From Rhodospirillaceae bacterium (GTDB lineage Bacteria; Pseudomonadota; Alphaproteobacteria; Rhodospirillales; Rhodospirillaceae), in NCBI GenBank assembly GCA_029245025.1, contig JAQWQC010000025.1:153678-217677 (forward strand): a DNA stretch of 64,000 nucleotides, read 5' to 3'. The translations under genes were made by a program, and so were the position numbers. Below the pieces are notes generated by a model. The model made no database searches. It had not been told where the DNA came from and saw only the letters and a program-made list of their open reading frames with translations. This document shows, one piece after another, positions 18,405-27,876 of this stretch. Position 1 is the stretch's first letter. Each line of letters opens with the position of its first letter.

Positions 18405-19151
18405 TTAGAACCCTTCAATGTTCATTAAGGCCCACATCAGAATCGCTACACCGACAGCTATAGCAAGGCCAAGTATCGCGGAAGCAAAGGTCAACTTCGG
18501 ATCTGATTCCCGATCAGGAAGCCGCCGACGCCCGGTAAACATAGCCAAAATCAAATCTTGTTTTTTGATCAGCCAATAAAACAGGTTCGCTGCGATGTGT
18601 AGGGCAACCAGGGTGACCACGGCGTATTCCCACCATTTCTTATGAAAACCTGTGATCTCTTTGCTGGTTTCGTCAGCGACAAGAAACGTCAACGGGCCCT
18701 TTGTAGCAAAGAACGAATCATCTTGTGCAAATAATCCCGTGACAGCTTGTACGAAGAGTGCAGCGAGAATGATCATTACTACCAAGCCGCCAGCGGGATT
18801 GTGTCCCGCAAAGAACCCGACTGGACCTTTTAGAACGGATCTGACGTAGCCGAGAATAACCGACGGACCGTTGAGAAAATTCTTGAATCGGGCGGTTGTA
18901 GAGCCAGCGAAGCCCCAGATGATCCGAAAGGTTACCAAGCCAAGGATCACGATACCGCTCAGAACATGAAGGTTCATATTGGATATGAAGCGATCAGTAC
19001 CCGGGACAGTAAAACCTAGGCTGCCAATCTCACCTGTTAGGTAGCTCAATGCGATAAATGCCACCAGAAACCAGTGAAATAGTCTGACCCAAATATCCCA
19101 AACTTTGACCATTAGTGGTTTGGGCGCCTCCGTATCTTGATTGTCTGACAT
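18405..19151 (-). CDS. Cytochrome b561-type membrane protein
   Basis: 248 residues from the ATG at 19151, chosen because AAGGA lies about 8 bases upstream; a start at 19172 is less likely. WDIWVRLFHWFLVAFIALSY carries the first haem histidine in the RLFHW motif. MNLHVLSGIVILGLVTFRIIW gives the second, and EYAVVTLVALHIAANLFYWL a third in the last helix pair. The C-terminus adds one more membrane helix. Such proteins pass electrons from quinol to a periplasmic acceptor; the convergent cytochrome c' is a candidate partner. Confidence 0.88.
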   Translation of the reverse strand: MSDNQDTEAPKPLMVKVWDIWVRLFHWFLVAFIALSYLTGEIGSLGFTVPGTDRFISNMNLHVLSGIVILGLVTFRIIWGFAGSTTARFKNFLNGPSVILGYVRSVLKGPVGFFAGHNPAGGLVVMIILAALFVQAVTGLFAQDDSFFATKGPLTFLVADETSKEITGFHKKWWEYAVVTLVALHIAANLFYWLIKKQDLILAMFTGRRRLPDRESDPKLTFASAILGLAIAVGVAILMWALMNIEGF

Positions 19152-19276
19152 AGGTAGTCCTTTCTCAGCCATGCTTGACCGCCTTAAAGGCGGGCTGCTA
19201 TTCGCTTTATTGCATAATAAAGTGCGGGCCTCGGTCGGAGCAATCGTATGCGCCTTCTATGGTCCCAAAAAGTTGA

Positions 19277-20113
19277 TTGGCTGGTCTATTGCTTCCGTAT
19301 TTCATCCCGTTTGGAGTGGCGTTGGCCACGGCAGGTGTTTTGCGCCTGATTGCTGGACCAGAGCGCGGCGCAATGGTTGCAGGCCTTAGCATTCTGTTTG
19401 GTCTAGCGGCGGCTTGGCATTGGCTGTTGTTGGGCCCATGGGTGCCCATCGACTCCCTGAGCCGGGTTATCCATGTTGCAATTGGCGGATTCGTTCTTGG
19501 GTTCATTTTTGACCTGGCACAGCCGCGCCGTTTGTGGGCCATTGCCGCCACCTCAATCTATGTTTTTGGTAGTGTTTGGAGCACGATTTCTGGGGGATTG
19601 CTTGGTCCCGCGCCAGAGGAAGCTGGGGGTTGGATAAGACTGGTGCTCTATCTTTTAATTTGGGCTGGGTTGATGTCTCGCCTCAACACCATGAAGGCAG
19701 AAGGGCCATCTGGCTTGGTCATCTGCGCCATGTTGGCCATTGGGTTGGGTCTGATTGGACAAATGTCTGGTGAGGGAGCGATCGCTGCGGTCGCATACTG
19801 CCTGGCTGCAGCTTTTGGGGGATACCTGGCTTTATCTTGGATTCTTGCTCTAGCCATTGGAAATGCTGTGATTCTCGGCGGTGGTGGAGCTGTATTGGCC
19901 GTGTCCATGGCTATGGCCCATCCGGCGTCCCAAGCCTCCGCGACCGCGCTTTTGCTGCTTATTTTGGTGCCATTCGCAGATGGCACGGCCAAGCGCATTC
20001 CTCTGGGGCCAGCCGCGGTCCGGCCAGCCATCTACCCGCTAGTTTTGATTGGTGTTGCTCTTCTACCGGTTTCCCTGGCCGCTATTACGGCATTTCTATT
20101 TGCTGGGCGTTAA
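19277..20113 (+). CDS. Polytopic membrane protein, family not recognised
   Basis: About 278 residues, nearly all hydrophobic with roughly eight membrane helices, and rich in Ala, Gly and Leu. No ATG is available at the start of the frame; a TTG at 19277 is used, without a strong ribosome binding site. No motif identifies a family. It is divergent from the cytochrome b gene and about 100 bp upstream of the LysM gene, which may be cotranscribed. Confidence 0.65.
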   Translation: MAGLLLPYFIPFGVALATAGVLRLIAGPERGAMVAGLSILFGLAAAWHWLLLGPWVPIDSLSRVIHVAIGGFVLGFIFDLAQPRRLWAIAATSIYVFGSVWSTISGGLLGPAPEEAGGWIRLVLYLLIWAGLMSRLNTMKAEGPSGLVICAMLAIGLGLIGQMSGEGAIAAVAYCLAAAFGGYLALSWILALAIGNAVILGGGGAVLAVSMAMAHPASQASATALLLLILVPFADGTAKRIPLGPAAVRPAIYPLVLIGVALLPVSLAAITAFLFAGR

Positions 20114-20215
20114 TCTGCCGAACTTCCCAGGCCACCAAACAATTACGTATGGCCCGTTGCTTCGCCGCCCTCAATCCCTTACTAAAGAAAAATATCGTCC
20201 TGGCTGAGAGGCGCT

Positions 20216-21187
20216 GTGAACCGTCCGCTTCTGGTTGCGATAATCGGCGTCTTGGTCGTCATCGCTGCCATAGTTTTGAACTTTACTCTTGAAGACCAGG
20301 GCACATCTGCGCCCGACAGAGCTGTGGTTTTTCCCGGTGATGGTGCGTCTGAGGACTCGGCGTCTGGTGACGCGTCTGCAATAGACGGCTTGGTGCTGCC
20401 AACTTTTGACGTAGTCCGCATTGATCCTCAGGGCAACACAGTAATGGCAGGGCGCGCTAAGCCGCTTGCCACTGTTGTTATTTTGGACGGCGAAGTAGAC
20501 ATTGGCAAAGTTGCGGCAGATGGTCGCGGCGAATGGGTTTTCATTCCTCCCGAACCACTTGAGCCAGGAACCCACGAACTTTCTCTGCGCGTCGATCAAG
20601 ATAATGCCGGTCCGCTAATTTCGGAGAATGTCGTTGTGATGTCCATTCCTAAGCAGGATGGTGACGTTCTTATTATTGAGACGGCGCGCGATGGTGGCAC
20701 CAGTCGTGTCCTGCAGGCGCCATCACAATCAAGTCCAATTGAGTTGAGTTTAGAAACCGTAGACTACGATGATCAAGGTCGTGTTTTCTTAAGCGGCCAA
20801 GCTTTAGCAGGCAACAACATTCAAATTTACTTAGACAATGTGTTTGCTGGCAGAGCCGTTGTCGATAGCACCGGCTACTGGTCTGTCGAATCCAGCAAGC
20901 GTGCATCGCCCGGTCAGCACACCATGCGCGCCGATGAACTGGATTTAGAAAGCAACGTGGTTTCACGCGTTGAGGTGCCGTTTAACCGGCAGGCGCCTCA
21001 GCCCGGGTCAGAAACCGGCGCGATAACTGTGGTTAAGGGCAATAGCTTGTGGCGGATCGCGCGCCGGGTGTATGGCGAAGGTGTCATGTTTACCTTGATC
21101 TACGAGGCCAATCAGGACCAGATCAAGGACCCAGACCTGATTTATCCGGGTCAGGTCTTTACCCTACCGGTGCGAGACCGGCTTTAG
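20216..21187 (+). CDS. LysM-domain protein with N-terminal membrane anchor
   Basis: 323 residues from a GTG start. A hydrophobic helix (LLVAIIGVLVVIAAIVLNF) at 5-23 acts as signal anchor. An acidic linker and two Ig-like/bacterial big-domain-like segments follow (VMAGRAKPLATVVILDG and VFLSGQALAGNNIQIYLD). A C-terminal LysM domain (ITVVKGNSLWRIARRVYGEG to YPGQVFTLP) should bind peptidoglycan. The layout matches alphaproteobacterial LysM proteins of the cell envelope with unknown exact role. It precedes the phospholipid genes psd and pssA by about 90 bp. Confidence 0.88.
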   Translation: MNRPLLVAIIGVLVVIAAIVLNFTLEDQGTSAPDRAVVFPGDGASEDSASGDASAIDGLVLPTFDVVRIDPQGNTVMAGRAKPLATVVILDGEVDIGKVAADGRGEWVFIPPEPLEPGTHELSLRVDQDNAGPLISENVVVMSIPKQDGDVLIIETARDGGTSRVLQAPSQSSPIELSLETVDYDDQGRVFLSGQALAGNNIQIYLDNVFAGRAVVDSTGYWSVESSKRASPGQHTMRADELDLESNVVSRVEVPFNRQAPQPGSETGAITVVKGNSLWRIARRVYGEGVMFTLIYEANQDQIKDPDLIYPGQVFTLPVRDRL

Positions 21188-21278
21188 CCAAGCCCAGTGT
21201 TTGTTTTGGTCACACTGAAAAAACCGCTAAACTCTGTTCCAATCAATAAAACAAAAGTACAACCACCGGGGATGGCCA

Positions 21279-21986
21279 GTGAATAGTCGCGAAATTACAT
21301 GGAAAGATTACATGTTTCCGCCTTTGCATCCTGAGGGTCCTGGGTTTCTTGCTCTTTTTGCATTTGGGACATTTATCCTTTGGTTGATCTGGTCACCACT
21401 CGGGGTGATTAGTTTGGCCCTGACGGTGTGGTGTTTTTATTTCTTTCGTGACCCTGACAGGGTTACGCCGACCAGAGAGGGGCTGGTGATTAGTCCTGCT
21501 GATGGGGTCGTCCAATCTATCATAGAGACAAACGGCCCGCCCGAACTCGATTTGGCGCAGAAAAAATTCACCCGTGTCAGCGTGTTCATGAGTGTGTTCG
21601 ATTGCCACGTGAATCGCATCCCCATTGCTGGCGAGATTATAAAAGAAGCTTATGTCCCAGGCTTATTCCTGAATGCCACGTTGGATAAGGCCAGCGCGGA
21701 CAATGAGCGACAGTGCTTACAGGTTAAGTCAAATGTCGGTAAAGAACTGGCCGTTGTTCAAATCGCTGGCTTGGTGGCGCGGCGCATTCGTTGTGATGTA
21801 CAGGCCAATCAATATCTCGATACCGGCGAAAGAATTGGATTGATCCGGTTTGGTTCTCGGGTCGATGTTTATTTGCCGCACGATTCGCACCCTTTGGTGT
21901 CTGTGGGTCAAAAAATGGTTGCCGGAGAAACGGTCATCGCTGACTTCAAGTCAGAGGAAGCCCAGCGAGAAGGCAAGGTGCGATAA
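21279..21986 (+). CDS. psd: Phosphatidylserine decarboxylase
   Basis: 235 residues of the short Psd type found in Alphaproteobacteria. It starts at a GTG and carries membrane-associating helices near the N-terminus ([15 protein letters not shown]). The motif FFRDPDR and ISPADGVV are conserved. Self-cleavage to form the pyruvoyl group is expected at G192-S193 in RFGSRVDVY. It converts phosphatidylserine to phosphatidylethanolamine on the inner membrane. The stop codon is 1 bp from the pssA start, so the two genes form an operon in which the preceding step lies directly downstream. Confidence 0.94.
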   Translation: MNSREITWKDYMFPPLHPEGPGFLALFAFGTFILWLIWSPLGVISLALTVWCFYFFRDPDRVTPTREGLVISPADGVVQSIIETNGPPELDLAQKKFTRVSVFMSVFDCHVNRIPIAGEIIKEAYVPGLFLNATLDKASADNERQCLQVKSNVGKELAVVQIAGLVARRIRCDVQANQYLDTGERIGLIRFGSRVDVYLPHDSHPLVSVGQKMVAGETVIADFKSEEAQREGKVR

Positions 21987-21987
21987 G

Positions 21988-22809
21988 ATGACCGCTAACA
22001 CCGGCGGCAATCACCATAGTCAGACGGATCAACGTCCTCGTCGAACTATGTCGTTCAATAAGTTGTTTCCGAATATGCTCACAGTCTTGGCGTTGTGCAG
22101 CGGTTTAACGGCGATTCGGTTTTCTATCAGTGCAGATTGGGAACATGCCGTCATCGCATTGGTCATAGCGTGTTTTCTCGATGGCATTGATGGTTTAGCC
22201 GCTCGGCTACTGCGCGGAACGACCAAATTCGGCGCCGAGTTGGATTCTTTATCCGACGCCATCAGTTTTGGAATGGTGCCCTCGATCATGCTCTACCTCT
22301 GGGCAATGCAGGACGCGGGGACATTGGGGTGGGCTCTATGCTTACTCTATGCCGTCTGCTGTGTATTGCGGTTGGCCCGGTTCAACACCATGGTTGGTGA
22401 TCCAGGCCTTCCCAGTTGGGCGCACAATTACTTTACAGGAGTGCCATCTCCTGCCGCCGCAGGCCTGGCTATTTTGCCGATGATTTTGTCGTTCTACTTT
22501 GATGCTGGCGTATTCAATACGCCAACGATTGTGGGGCTTTTTCTCGCCACCGTGTCGTTTCTAATGGTGAGCAAAGTTCCCACTTTCTCTGTGAAGAAGC
22601 TCCGTGTGCCAAGGCAATTTGCATTGCCCATGATGATTTTTATCGCGTTGTTCGCCGGATTTATGGTGACGGAGACTTGGGCTACGCTCGGGCTTATGGG
22701 ACTTTTCTACCTTGGGAGCATTCCGTTTAGTGTTTTTACTTTTATGCGGCTGTCAAAACGTGGCGGCCCAACGGAAGAAGAGCTTGCAGAGGCTGAGGCG
22801 GAAGACTAG
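21988..22809 (+). CDS. pssA: CDP-diacylglycerol-serine O-phosphatidyltransferase
   Basis: 273 residues from the ATG at 21988, which follows the psd stop after one base; a longer in-frame extension to 21850 lies inside psd and is rejected. The CDP-alcohol phosphotransferase motif is visible as DGIDGLAARLLRGTTKFG and then AELDSLSD, supplying the catalytic aspartates. About seven membrane helices follow. The enzyme makes phosphatidylserine from CDP-diacylglycerol and serine, the substrate for Psd encoded just upstream. The acidic tail TEEELAEAEAED is common in this family. Confidence 0.94.
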   Translation: MTANTGGNHHSQTDQRPRRTMSFNKLFPNMLTVLALCSGLTAIRFSISADWEHAVIALVIACFLDGIDGLAARLLRGTTKFGAELDSLSDAISFGMVPSIMLYLWAMQDAGTLGWALCLLYAVCCVLRLARFNTMVGDPGLPSWAHNYFTGVPSPAAAGLAILPMILSFYFDAGVFNTPTIVGLFLATVSFLMVSKVPTFSVKKLRVPRQFALPMMIFIALFAGFMVTETWATLGLMGLFYLGSIPFSVFTFMRLSKRGGPTEEELAEAEAED

Positions 22810-22816
22810 CGCTGAT

Positions 22817-25800
22817 CTACTCAGCGGGTTCTTTCGCAAAATTAGCATTCGATGATCGCCTGCGTGCTAACTTCGATTGGATATCCGTGCGGAGTTTTAG
22901 GGCGCAAGGTGTGACCACCAAGGTCAGAACGGTCGCAAAACTCAGTCCGCAAACAATGGCGATGGACAATTGCTGCCACCACTGCAGCGACGGTGCCCCA
23001 ACGTGCACTATGCGCTGGACGAAATCCACGTTGACCTGGAACATCATTGGCATCAAGCCAAGCACCGTGGTGACAGTTGTAAGAAGCACTGGGCGCAAAC
23101 GCTGAACACCTGTTTGCATGATGGCCTGGAGCGGGTCTGTGCAACCTTTCTTGAGTCTGTCGTAGGTATCAATCAGCACGATGTTATTATTAACGACGAT
23201 TCCCGCAAGCGAGATCACGCCGACGCCCGACATGACCACGCCGAACGGTTGTTGGAAGACCAATAGTCCCAAAAACACACCGATCGTTGACATTATAACG
23301 GCGCTTAAGATGAGGAAGGCTGAGTAGAAGCTATTAAACTGGGTAACGAGAATAACGCCCATTAGGAATAACGCGACGACGAAAGCGCGTTGTAGGAATG
23401 CAGCCGACGCCTGTTGTTCTTCATCCTCGCCTTTGAATTCCCACCTTATGTCGGGACTCCAATTTTCATTCCTATTGAGCCATTGCTCAACCAGCCGTAC
23501 TTTTTGGTCTGGCAAGATACCGTCTTCAACGCTGGCGATAACCGAAATCACACGTCGGCTATCTATGCGGTTAATCTCACCTGAATCTTGCTTCGCCACA
23601 CGTTTTACAAAGCTGGATACGGGAACTTGCCCAGCTGGCGTCATGACCCGAATCCCGTCTAATTCATCGAGGGTCCGGTACTCTTCAGGAAACCGAACGA
23701 CGATATCGATTTCATCTTCGGCATCATCGGGGCGGTAGTCGGACAATTTGAGTCCTTCGGTAACAAGCTGAACCATGTCGCCGATCCCGCCAATGTCGAC
23801 ACCAAACTTAGCCGCTTGGGCGCGGTCAACGTCCAACTCCCATTCGATACCGGGGAGGGGGAGGGTGTCTTCAATGTCTACAAAGCCGCCGAGCCGATCC
23901 ATTTCGGTGCGGACCATCGCGACATGCTCCGCCAGTACGTCAAAGTCTTGTCCCATAAGATTGAGATGAAACTGCTTGCCCGTGGGTGGGCCCATTTTTT
24001 CTTCCCAAACCTCAATCTTGACGCCGGCAAGATCAGCCAGGCGTTCACGCATTTCTGCGACGACTTCAGTTGAAGGGCGACGGGTCTCCCAATTCTTGTA
24101 TTCAAATTGCACCGCCCCAACGATGTCAGCAGACCCACCGTCACGATATCGGGCGCCTGCAGCTGAGCGGGCGTACACGGTGCTGAATTCGGGTAAGTCG
24201 AAAATCCGTTCTTCAACCAAGCGGGTCAAACGGTCCTTGTCATCAACAGAGAGGTTGCCTCGGGCATGAACATAAACCGCGCCACGTTCCGGTTCTGAGT
24301 CGGGCATAAATTCCACGCCCTTGCCAAAGTTCCAGTATAGAATTTGTGCTGAAACGAGGAGAGCTAAGGCGCCAAGGAGTACGGTGCCGGAGTTGTTCAA
24401 GGCGCGTTTCAATAGCCGGGCATAGGTCCCCGTGAACCCTGGAAGTGTTGTCAATTCACTGCTGTTACCAGCCGCCACAGCACGCATAACATAGGGATTG
24501 CCAACGCCAGGACGTCCCACGCGAGAGCCCAATGTTGGTACAAAAATCAAAGCCATGAGAAGTGATGCCGACAAGGTGGAAATCAACGTAATTGGCAGAT
24601 ACTTCATGTATTCGCCGAAGAGTCCTGTCCAAAACAGCAACGGCGTGAAGGCCGCCAACGTTGTCGCGGTAGATGCAGTCACCGGCCACGCCATGCGCTT
24701 AGCCGCAAGTCCGTAAGCCTCTTTTCGATCCAGACCTTCGGTCATTTTCCGATCTGCGTATTCTGTAACAACAATCGCGCCATCAACCAGCATGCCAACG
24801 GACAAGATGAGACCGAACAGGACGACCATGTTGATGGTCATGGCAGCCGAATAGAGGACGAGAATACCGATCAAGAAAGAGCCGGGAATGGCAATCCCAA
24901 CCAGAAGACCAGTGCGCAGACCAAGGGCAGCGACGACGACAATCATGACAAGAAGAACGGCAGTGACGACGTTATTCTGTAACTCAGTCAACATGTCCCT
25001 GATCATTTTTGATTTGTCTTGGAAATAGTTGACCTGGATTCCAGGCGGCCAGGATTTTCTATCCTCTTCAACGATGTCACGGACTACATCGACCGTGTCG
25101 AGAATGTTTTCACCGACACGCTTTGATATCTCTAAAGTCAAAGACGACTGACCGTTGACGCGGGCATACCCGTCCGCATCTTTAAACGTTCTGCGACCTT
25201 GAGCCACGTCGCCGACTTTTATGGAAGCGTCACGATTGACGACTACGGGTAATTCTAGGACGTCTTCGACGCCCTCAATGAGACCAGGAACGTTAATAGC
25301 AAAGCGACCGGTCCCGGTATCTAACTCTCCTGCGGCAACGACAGTATTGTTACGCTTCAAAAAGTTGGTGAATTCGTTGGCGTTAATCCCATGCGACATC
25401 AAGAGGGCGGGATCGATAATAACTTCCATCTGTTCTTCGCGGTCGCCGGCTATGTCGGCCTCAAGAACGCTTGGGACATCCTCAATCTTATCTTTCAATC
25501 GTTTTGCGATGGTGAATAAGGTCCGTTCTGGAACGTCACCGGAGAGACTGACGGCCAAGATCGGCAGTAGGCTCATGTTGACTTCATTAACAGTCGGTTC
25601 CTCTGCGCCTGCCGGGAGTTCCGCCTTGGCAATATCTACCGCTTCGCGGATGTCTTGCAGTGCCTTATCAACCTCAAATCCAGCTTCAAACTCCAGGGTG
25701 ACGTTGGCGCCATTGGGATAAGACTGGCCTTTGATTTCTTTGACACCCTCAACAGACCGCATTTCCCGTTCCATAGGCCGGACGAGCAACCGCTCTCCAT

Positions 25801-25975
25801 CTTCAGGAGAAATACCGCGATACACCATGCTGACGTATATCGTCGGCACTGGGATATCTGGTTCGGCCTCTTTCGGGATGTCGATTAAGGCAGTCACACC
25901 TGCAACGAGGATCATGGCAAGGAGAGACAGGATCGTGCGCGAACGACCCAGTGCTGCTTCTATGAGTGCGGTCAT
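22817..25975 (-). CDS. RND-family efflux permease
   Basis: 1052 residues, the size of AcrB/HAE1-type inner-membrane pumps. The N-terminus (RTILSLLAMILVAGVTALID) is the first membrane helix. IYVSMVYRGISPEDGERLLVRPME and LPVVVNRDASIKVGDVA mark the porter domain. Helix 4 carries GMLVDGAIVVTEYADRK, with the conserved acidic proton-relay region, and helices 7-12 repeat the pattern (GIVVNNNIVLIDTYDRL). It is the last gene of a padR-adaptor-pump operon and overlaps the adaptor gene by 4 bp. No outer-membrane TolC homologue is present. Substrates cannot be read from the sequence. Confidence 0.93.
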   Translation of the reverse strand: MTALIEAALGRSRTILSLLAMILVAGVTALIDIPKEAEPDIPVPTIYVSMVYRGISPEDGERLLVRPMEREMRSVEGVKEIKGQSYPNGANVTLEFEAGFEVDKALQDIREAVDIAKAELPAGAEEPTVNEVNMSLLPILAVSLSGDVPERTLFTIAKRLKDKIEDVPSVLEADIAGDREEQMEVIIDPALLMSHGINANEFTNFLKRNNTVVAAGELDTGTGRFAINVPGLIEGVEDVLELPVVVNRDASIKVGDVAQGRRTFKDADGYARVNGQSSLTLEISKRVGENILDTVDVVRDIVEEDRKSWPPGIQVNYFQDKSKMIRDMLTELQNNVVTAVLLVMIVVVAALGLRTGLLVGIAIPGSFLIGILVLYSAAMTINMVVLFGLILSVGMLVDGAIVVTEYADRKMTEGLDRKEAYGLAAKRMAWPVTASTATTLAAFTPLLFWTGLFGEYMKYLPITLISTLSASLLMALIFVPTLGSRVGRPGVGNPYVMRAVAAGNSSELTTLPGFTGTYARLLKRALNNSGTVLLGALALLVSAQILYWNFGKGVEFMPDSEPERGAVYVHARGNLSVDDKDRLTRLVEERIFDLPEFSTVYARSAAGARYRDGGSADIVGAVQFEYKNWETRRPSTEVVAEMRERLADLAGVKIEVWEEKMGPPTGKQFHLNLMGQDFDVLAEHVAMVRTEMDRLGGFVDIEDTLPLPGIEWELDVDRAQAAKFGVDIGGIGDMVQLVTEGLKLSDYRPDDAEDEIDIVVRFPEEYRTLDELDGIRVMTPAGQVPVSSFVKRVAKQDSGEINRIDSRRVISVIASVEDGILPDQKVRLVEQWLNRNENWSPDIRWEFKGEDEEQQASAAFLQRAFVVALFLMGVILVTQFNSFYSAFLILSAVIMSTIGVFLGLLVFQQPFGVVMSGVGVISLAGIVVNNNIVLIDTYDRLKKGCTDPLQAIMQTGVQRLRPVLLTTVTTVLGLMPMMFQVNVDFVQRIVHVGAPSLQWWQQLSIAIVCGLSFATVLTLVVTPCALKLRTDIQSKLARRRSSNANFAKEPAE

Positions 25976-27129
25976 TGTTGCCCACCTTGGTTTTGCGCCA
26001 GCCGTGTCTGACTTGGGTCGACAAGCCGTGCGCCGCCGACTGGACCAACAAGGCTGGGGTCAATCAGGACGGGGTCTACTTTTTGGCCTACAGTAACGAA
26101 CTCCTGGCCAACTGTAATGACGTCTACAGTGGCCGGTAGGTCTGTCAACCAGACGCTGTCCGTCGACGCAGAAGAGGTGGTGACCTCCGCGAACAGTACT
26201 CTCCCGTCGCTATCAACAAGTTTAACACCAACGGCGCCACTGTCATTGAGGGTCAAAGCGGCAGGCGGCACGCTGTGGGCCATCACTTCCTGAGCAGGTA
26301 GCCTTAATGTCGCGGTCATCCCATCAATAACAGTGCCGTCAGGGTTGGGAACCGATATTTCAACGGAGAATGTTCGCGTCTCTGGCGAGGCTATGCTGGA
26401 TACAAAAGTAATCTCACCCTTGATATTGCGCCCATCAATCAGGTCCGCTTCAGCCATGGTGCCGGGACGCACGTCTCCGACCGTAAGCTCAGCCAGTTCT
26501 CCAATTACCAGGATGGGATCGAGGTCGACCATGTCAGCCACTTCATCGCCGAGGCGGAGGTAGTCGCCGACTTCAGCGTGGTTCCGGTTGAAAACACCGT
26601 CAAAAGGGGCGCGGATTGTCGTACGGGCGAGGTCCAGTTCCGCAGCTTCTAGGTCTGCGCGGGCTGACTCGAATTCAGCTTTTGCATTGGCTAGCGAGAC
26701 CTCGGAAGTGAAAGACTTCTCGGACAAATTCTCCGCAGCGCTAAATTCCATTTTTCTTTTCGCCACCAATGCCTGAGCCTTGGTCAGTAAGGCTTTGCGA
26801 TCGTCGATGGAGAACCGAATTAAAGGGTCACCCTTCTTCACGACGCTGCCGCGCGGCACGACCAGTTCTATAACCGTTCCCTCAATTTCTGAACGCATGG
26901 TGATTTGGCGAGATGCTTCTGTCCGGCCTGCCACCTTGATCTCCCGGATGCGGGGGACGGCACGCGAACGAATGACCTGAACCTTTTGGAGGCCCTCTGG
27001 CTTATTCAAGTTCGCCTGTTCAGCTGCGGATAGTTCCACTTCTTTGTCAGCCGAAAAAATGGCTCCAGAGGCGACCCATAGAGTAGCGGATGCCGCTATG
27101 GCTCCGGCGATGAGGTATGACTTGTTCAT
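25972..27129 (-). CDS. RND efflux periplasmic adaptor (membrane fusion protein)
   Basis: 385 residues with an N-terminal signal/anchor (LIAGAIAASATLWVASGAIF). It shows the HlyD/AcrA-type order: a lipoyl half (MRSEIEGTVIELVVPRGSVV), a helical hairpin with KRKMEFSAAENLSEKSFTS, a second lipoyl half (TTIRAPFDGVFNRNHAEVGD), and a beta-barrel. It bridges the RND pump to an outer-membrane channel in the periplasm. Four-bp overlaps with both the upstream padR gene and the downstream pump gene indicate a coupled operon. Confidence 0.93.
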   Translation of the reverse strand: MNKSYLIAGAIAASATLWVASGAIFSADKEVELSAAEQANLNKPEGLQKVQVIRSRAVPRIREIKVAGRTEASRQITMRSEIEGTVIELVVPRGSVVKKGDPLIRFSIDDRKALLTKAQALVAKRKMEFSAAENLSEKSFTSEVSLANAKAEFESARADLEAAELDLARTTIRAPFDGVFNRNHAEVGDYLRLGDEVADMVDLDPILVIGELAELTVGDVRPGTMAEADLIDGRNIKGEITFVSSIASPETRTFSVEISVPNPDGTVIDGMTATLRLPAQEVMAHSVPPAALTLNDSGAVGVKLVDSDGRVLFAEVTTSSASTDSVWLTDLPATVDVITVGQEFVTVGQKVDPVLIDPSLVGPVGGARLVDPSQTRLAQNQGGQQ

Positions 27130-27719
27130 TGCATACCTCCAGTGGTTATGACGTGTTCTTCTTGTTGGTCTTCGTGGTCTCTTGGCGATAATTCTGTTGC
27201 TGCAAGGTCATCACGGTGGGTACGGAGATATTCAAGCGCTGTTTCGTACATCGTAATTCCAAAGTTATGAACAAAACGCCTGACTGGTGGTAACCCCGAA
27301 TCATCGCAGCGATCGTCTATGGCAGAGAGGCGTTCTTCGTAGTCGCCGATGTAGCGATCGACCAAATCCAAGACAGATGAGCGTGGGAGATGATCGCCGA
27401 ATGACAAAATAAACAGCATTTCTGATCGCATTTTGTCCGGTGCAGGCGCCGTTGCGAGCGCATCCAGAAATGCGGCGCGACCAGCTGGCGTAATGCTGTA
27501 AACTTTCTTATCGGGGCGTCCGTCTTGTTCTTCGACAGAACATGTTGCCCACTCTCGATCCAGCAGCACAGTTAAGGCTGGGTAGATGGAGCCAAAACTA
27601 ACATCGTAAATGGCACTGAAAGGGCCGCCTTCGAACAGTTTGCGAATTTCGTAGCCAGACGCTTCGCTGTGCATCAGCGCGCCTAGGCAGAGTGTTTTTG
27701 CGTCCACGTCTGACCTCAT
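27126..27719 (-). CDS. PadR-family transcriptional repressor
   Basis: 197 residues from the ATG at 27719; a TTG ten codons upstream is possible. The N-terminal winged helix carries LCLGALMHSEASGYEIRK, FGSIYPALTVLLDREW and KKVYSITPAGRAAFLDAL, the PadR core. A C-terminal alpha-helical dimerisation domain follows. It is the first gene of the RND efflux operon and overlaps the adaptor gene, so it most likely represses its own operon and releases on binding a pump substrate. A 16-bp near-palindrome lies about 57 bp upstream. Confidence 0.9.
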   Translation of the reverse strand: MRSDVDAKTLCLGALMHSEASGYEIRKLFEGGPFSAIYDVSFGSIYPALTVLLDREWATCSVEEQDGRPDKKVYSITPAGRAAFLDALATAPAPDKMRSEMLFILSFGDHLPRSSVLDLVDRYIGDYEERLSAIDDRCDDSGLPPVRRFVHNFGITMYETALEYLRTHRDDLAATELSPRDHEDQQEEHVITTGGMQ

Positions 27720-27775
27720 TTGTGGGTTGCGAGGGTCTTTTAACCGCAACCGGTGATGAGCCCAGTTTGTATCGG

Positions 27776-27791
27776 CCTGATATATATCGGG
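27776..27791. promoter_or_regulatory. Candidate PadR operator
   Basis: The sequence CCTGATATATATCGGG is a 16-bp inverted repeat with a single mismatched pair, centred about 64 bp upstream of the padR start codon. It is the best dyad in the padR-uvrB intergenic region. Autoregulation from a nearby palindrome is usual for PadR repressors. Binding itself is inferred. Confidence 0.5.
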
Positions 27792-27876
27792 TCAACATAC
27801 AATAGCTTGGTAGCAGCCATGCGTAGATTGAATGGCAAGGTCCGTAAAACCGATTAATAATAATGCATTGTGAGGT

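Noticed and set aside
21850..21987. Upstream extension of pssA
   Set aside because: It lies inside psd in another frame; the ATG at 21988 directly after the psd stop fits the family.
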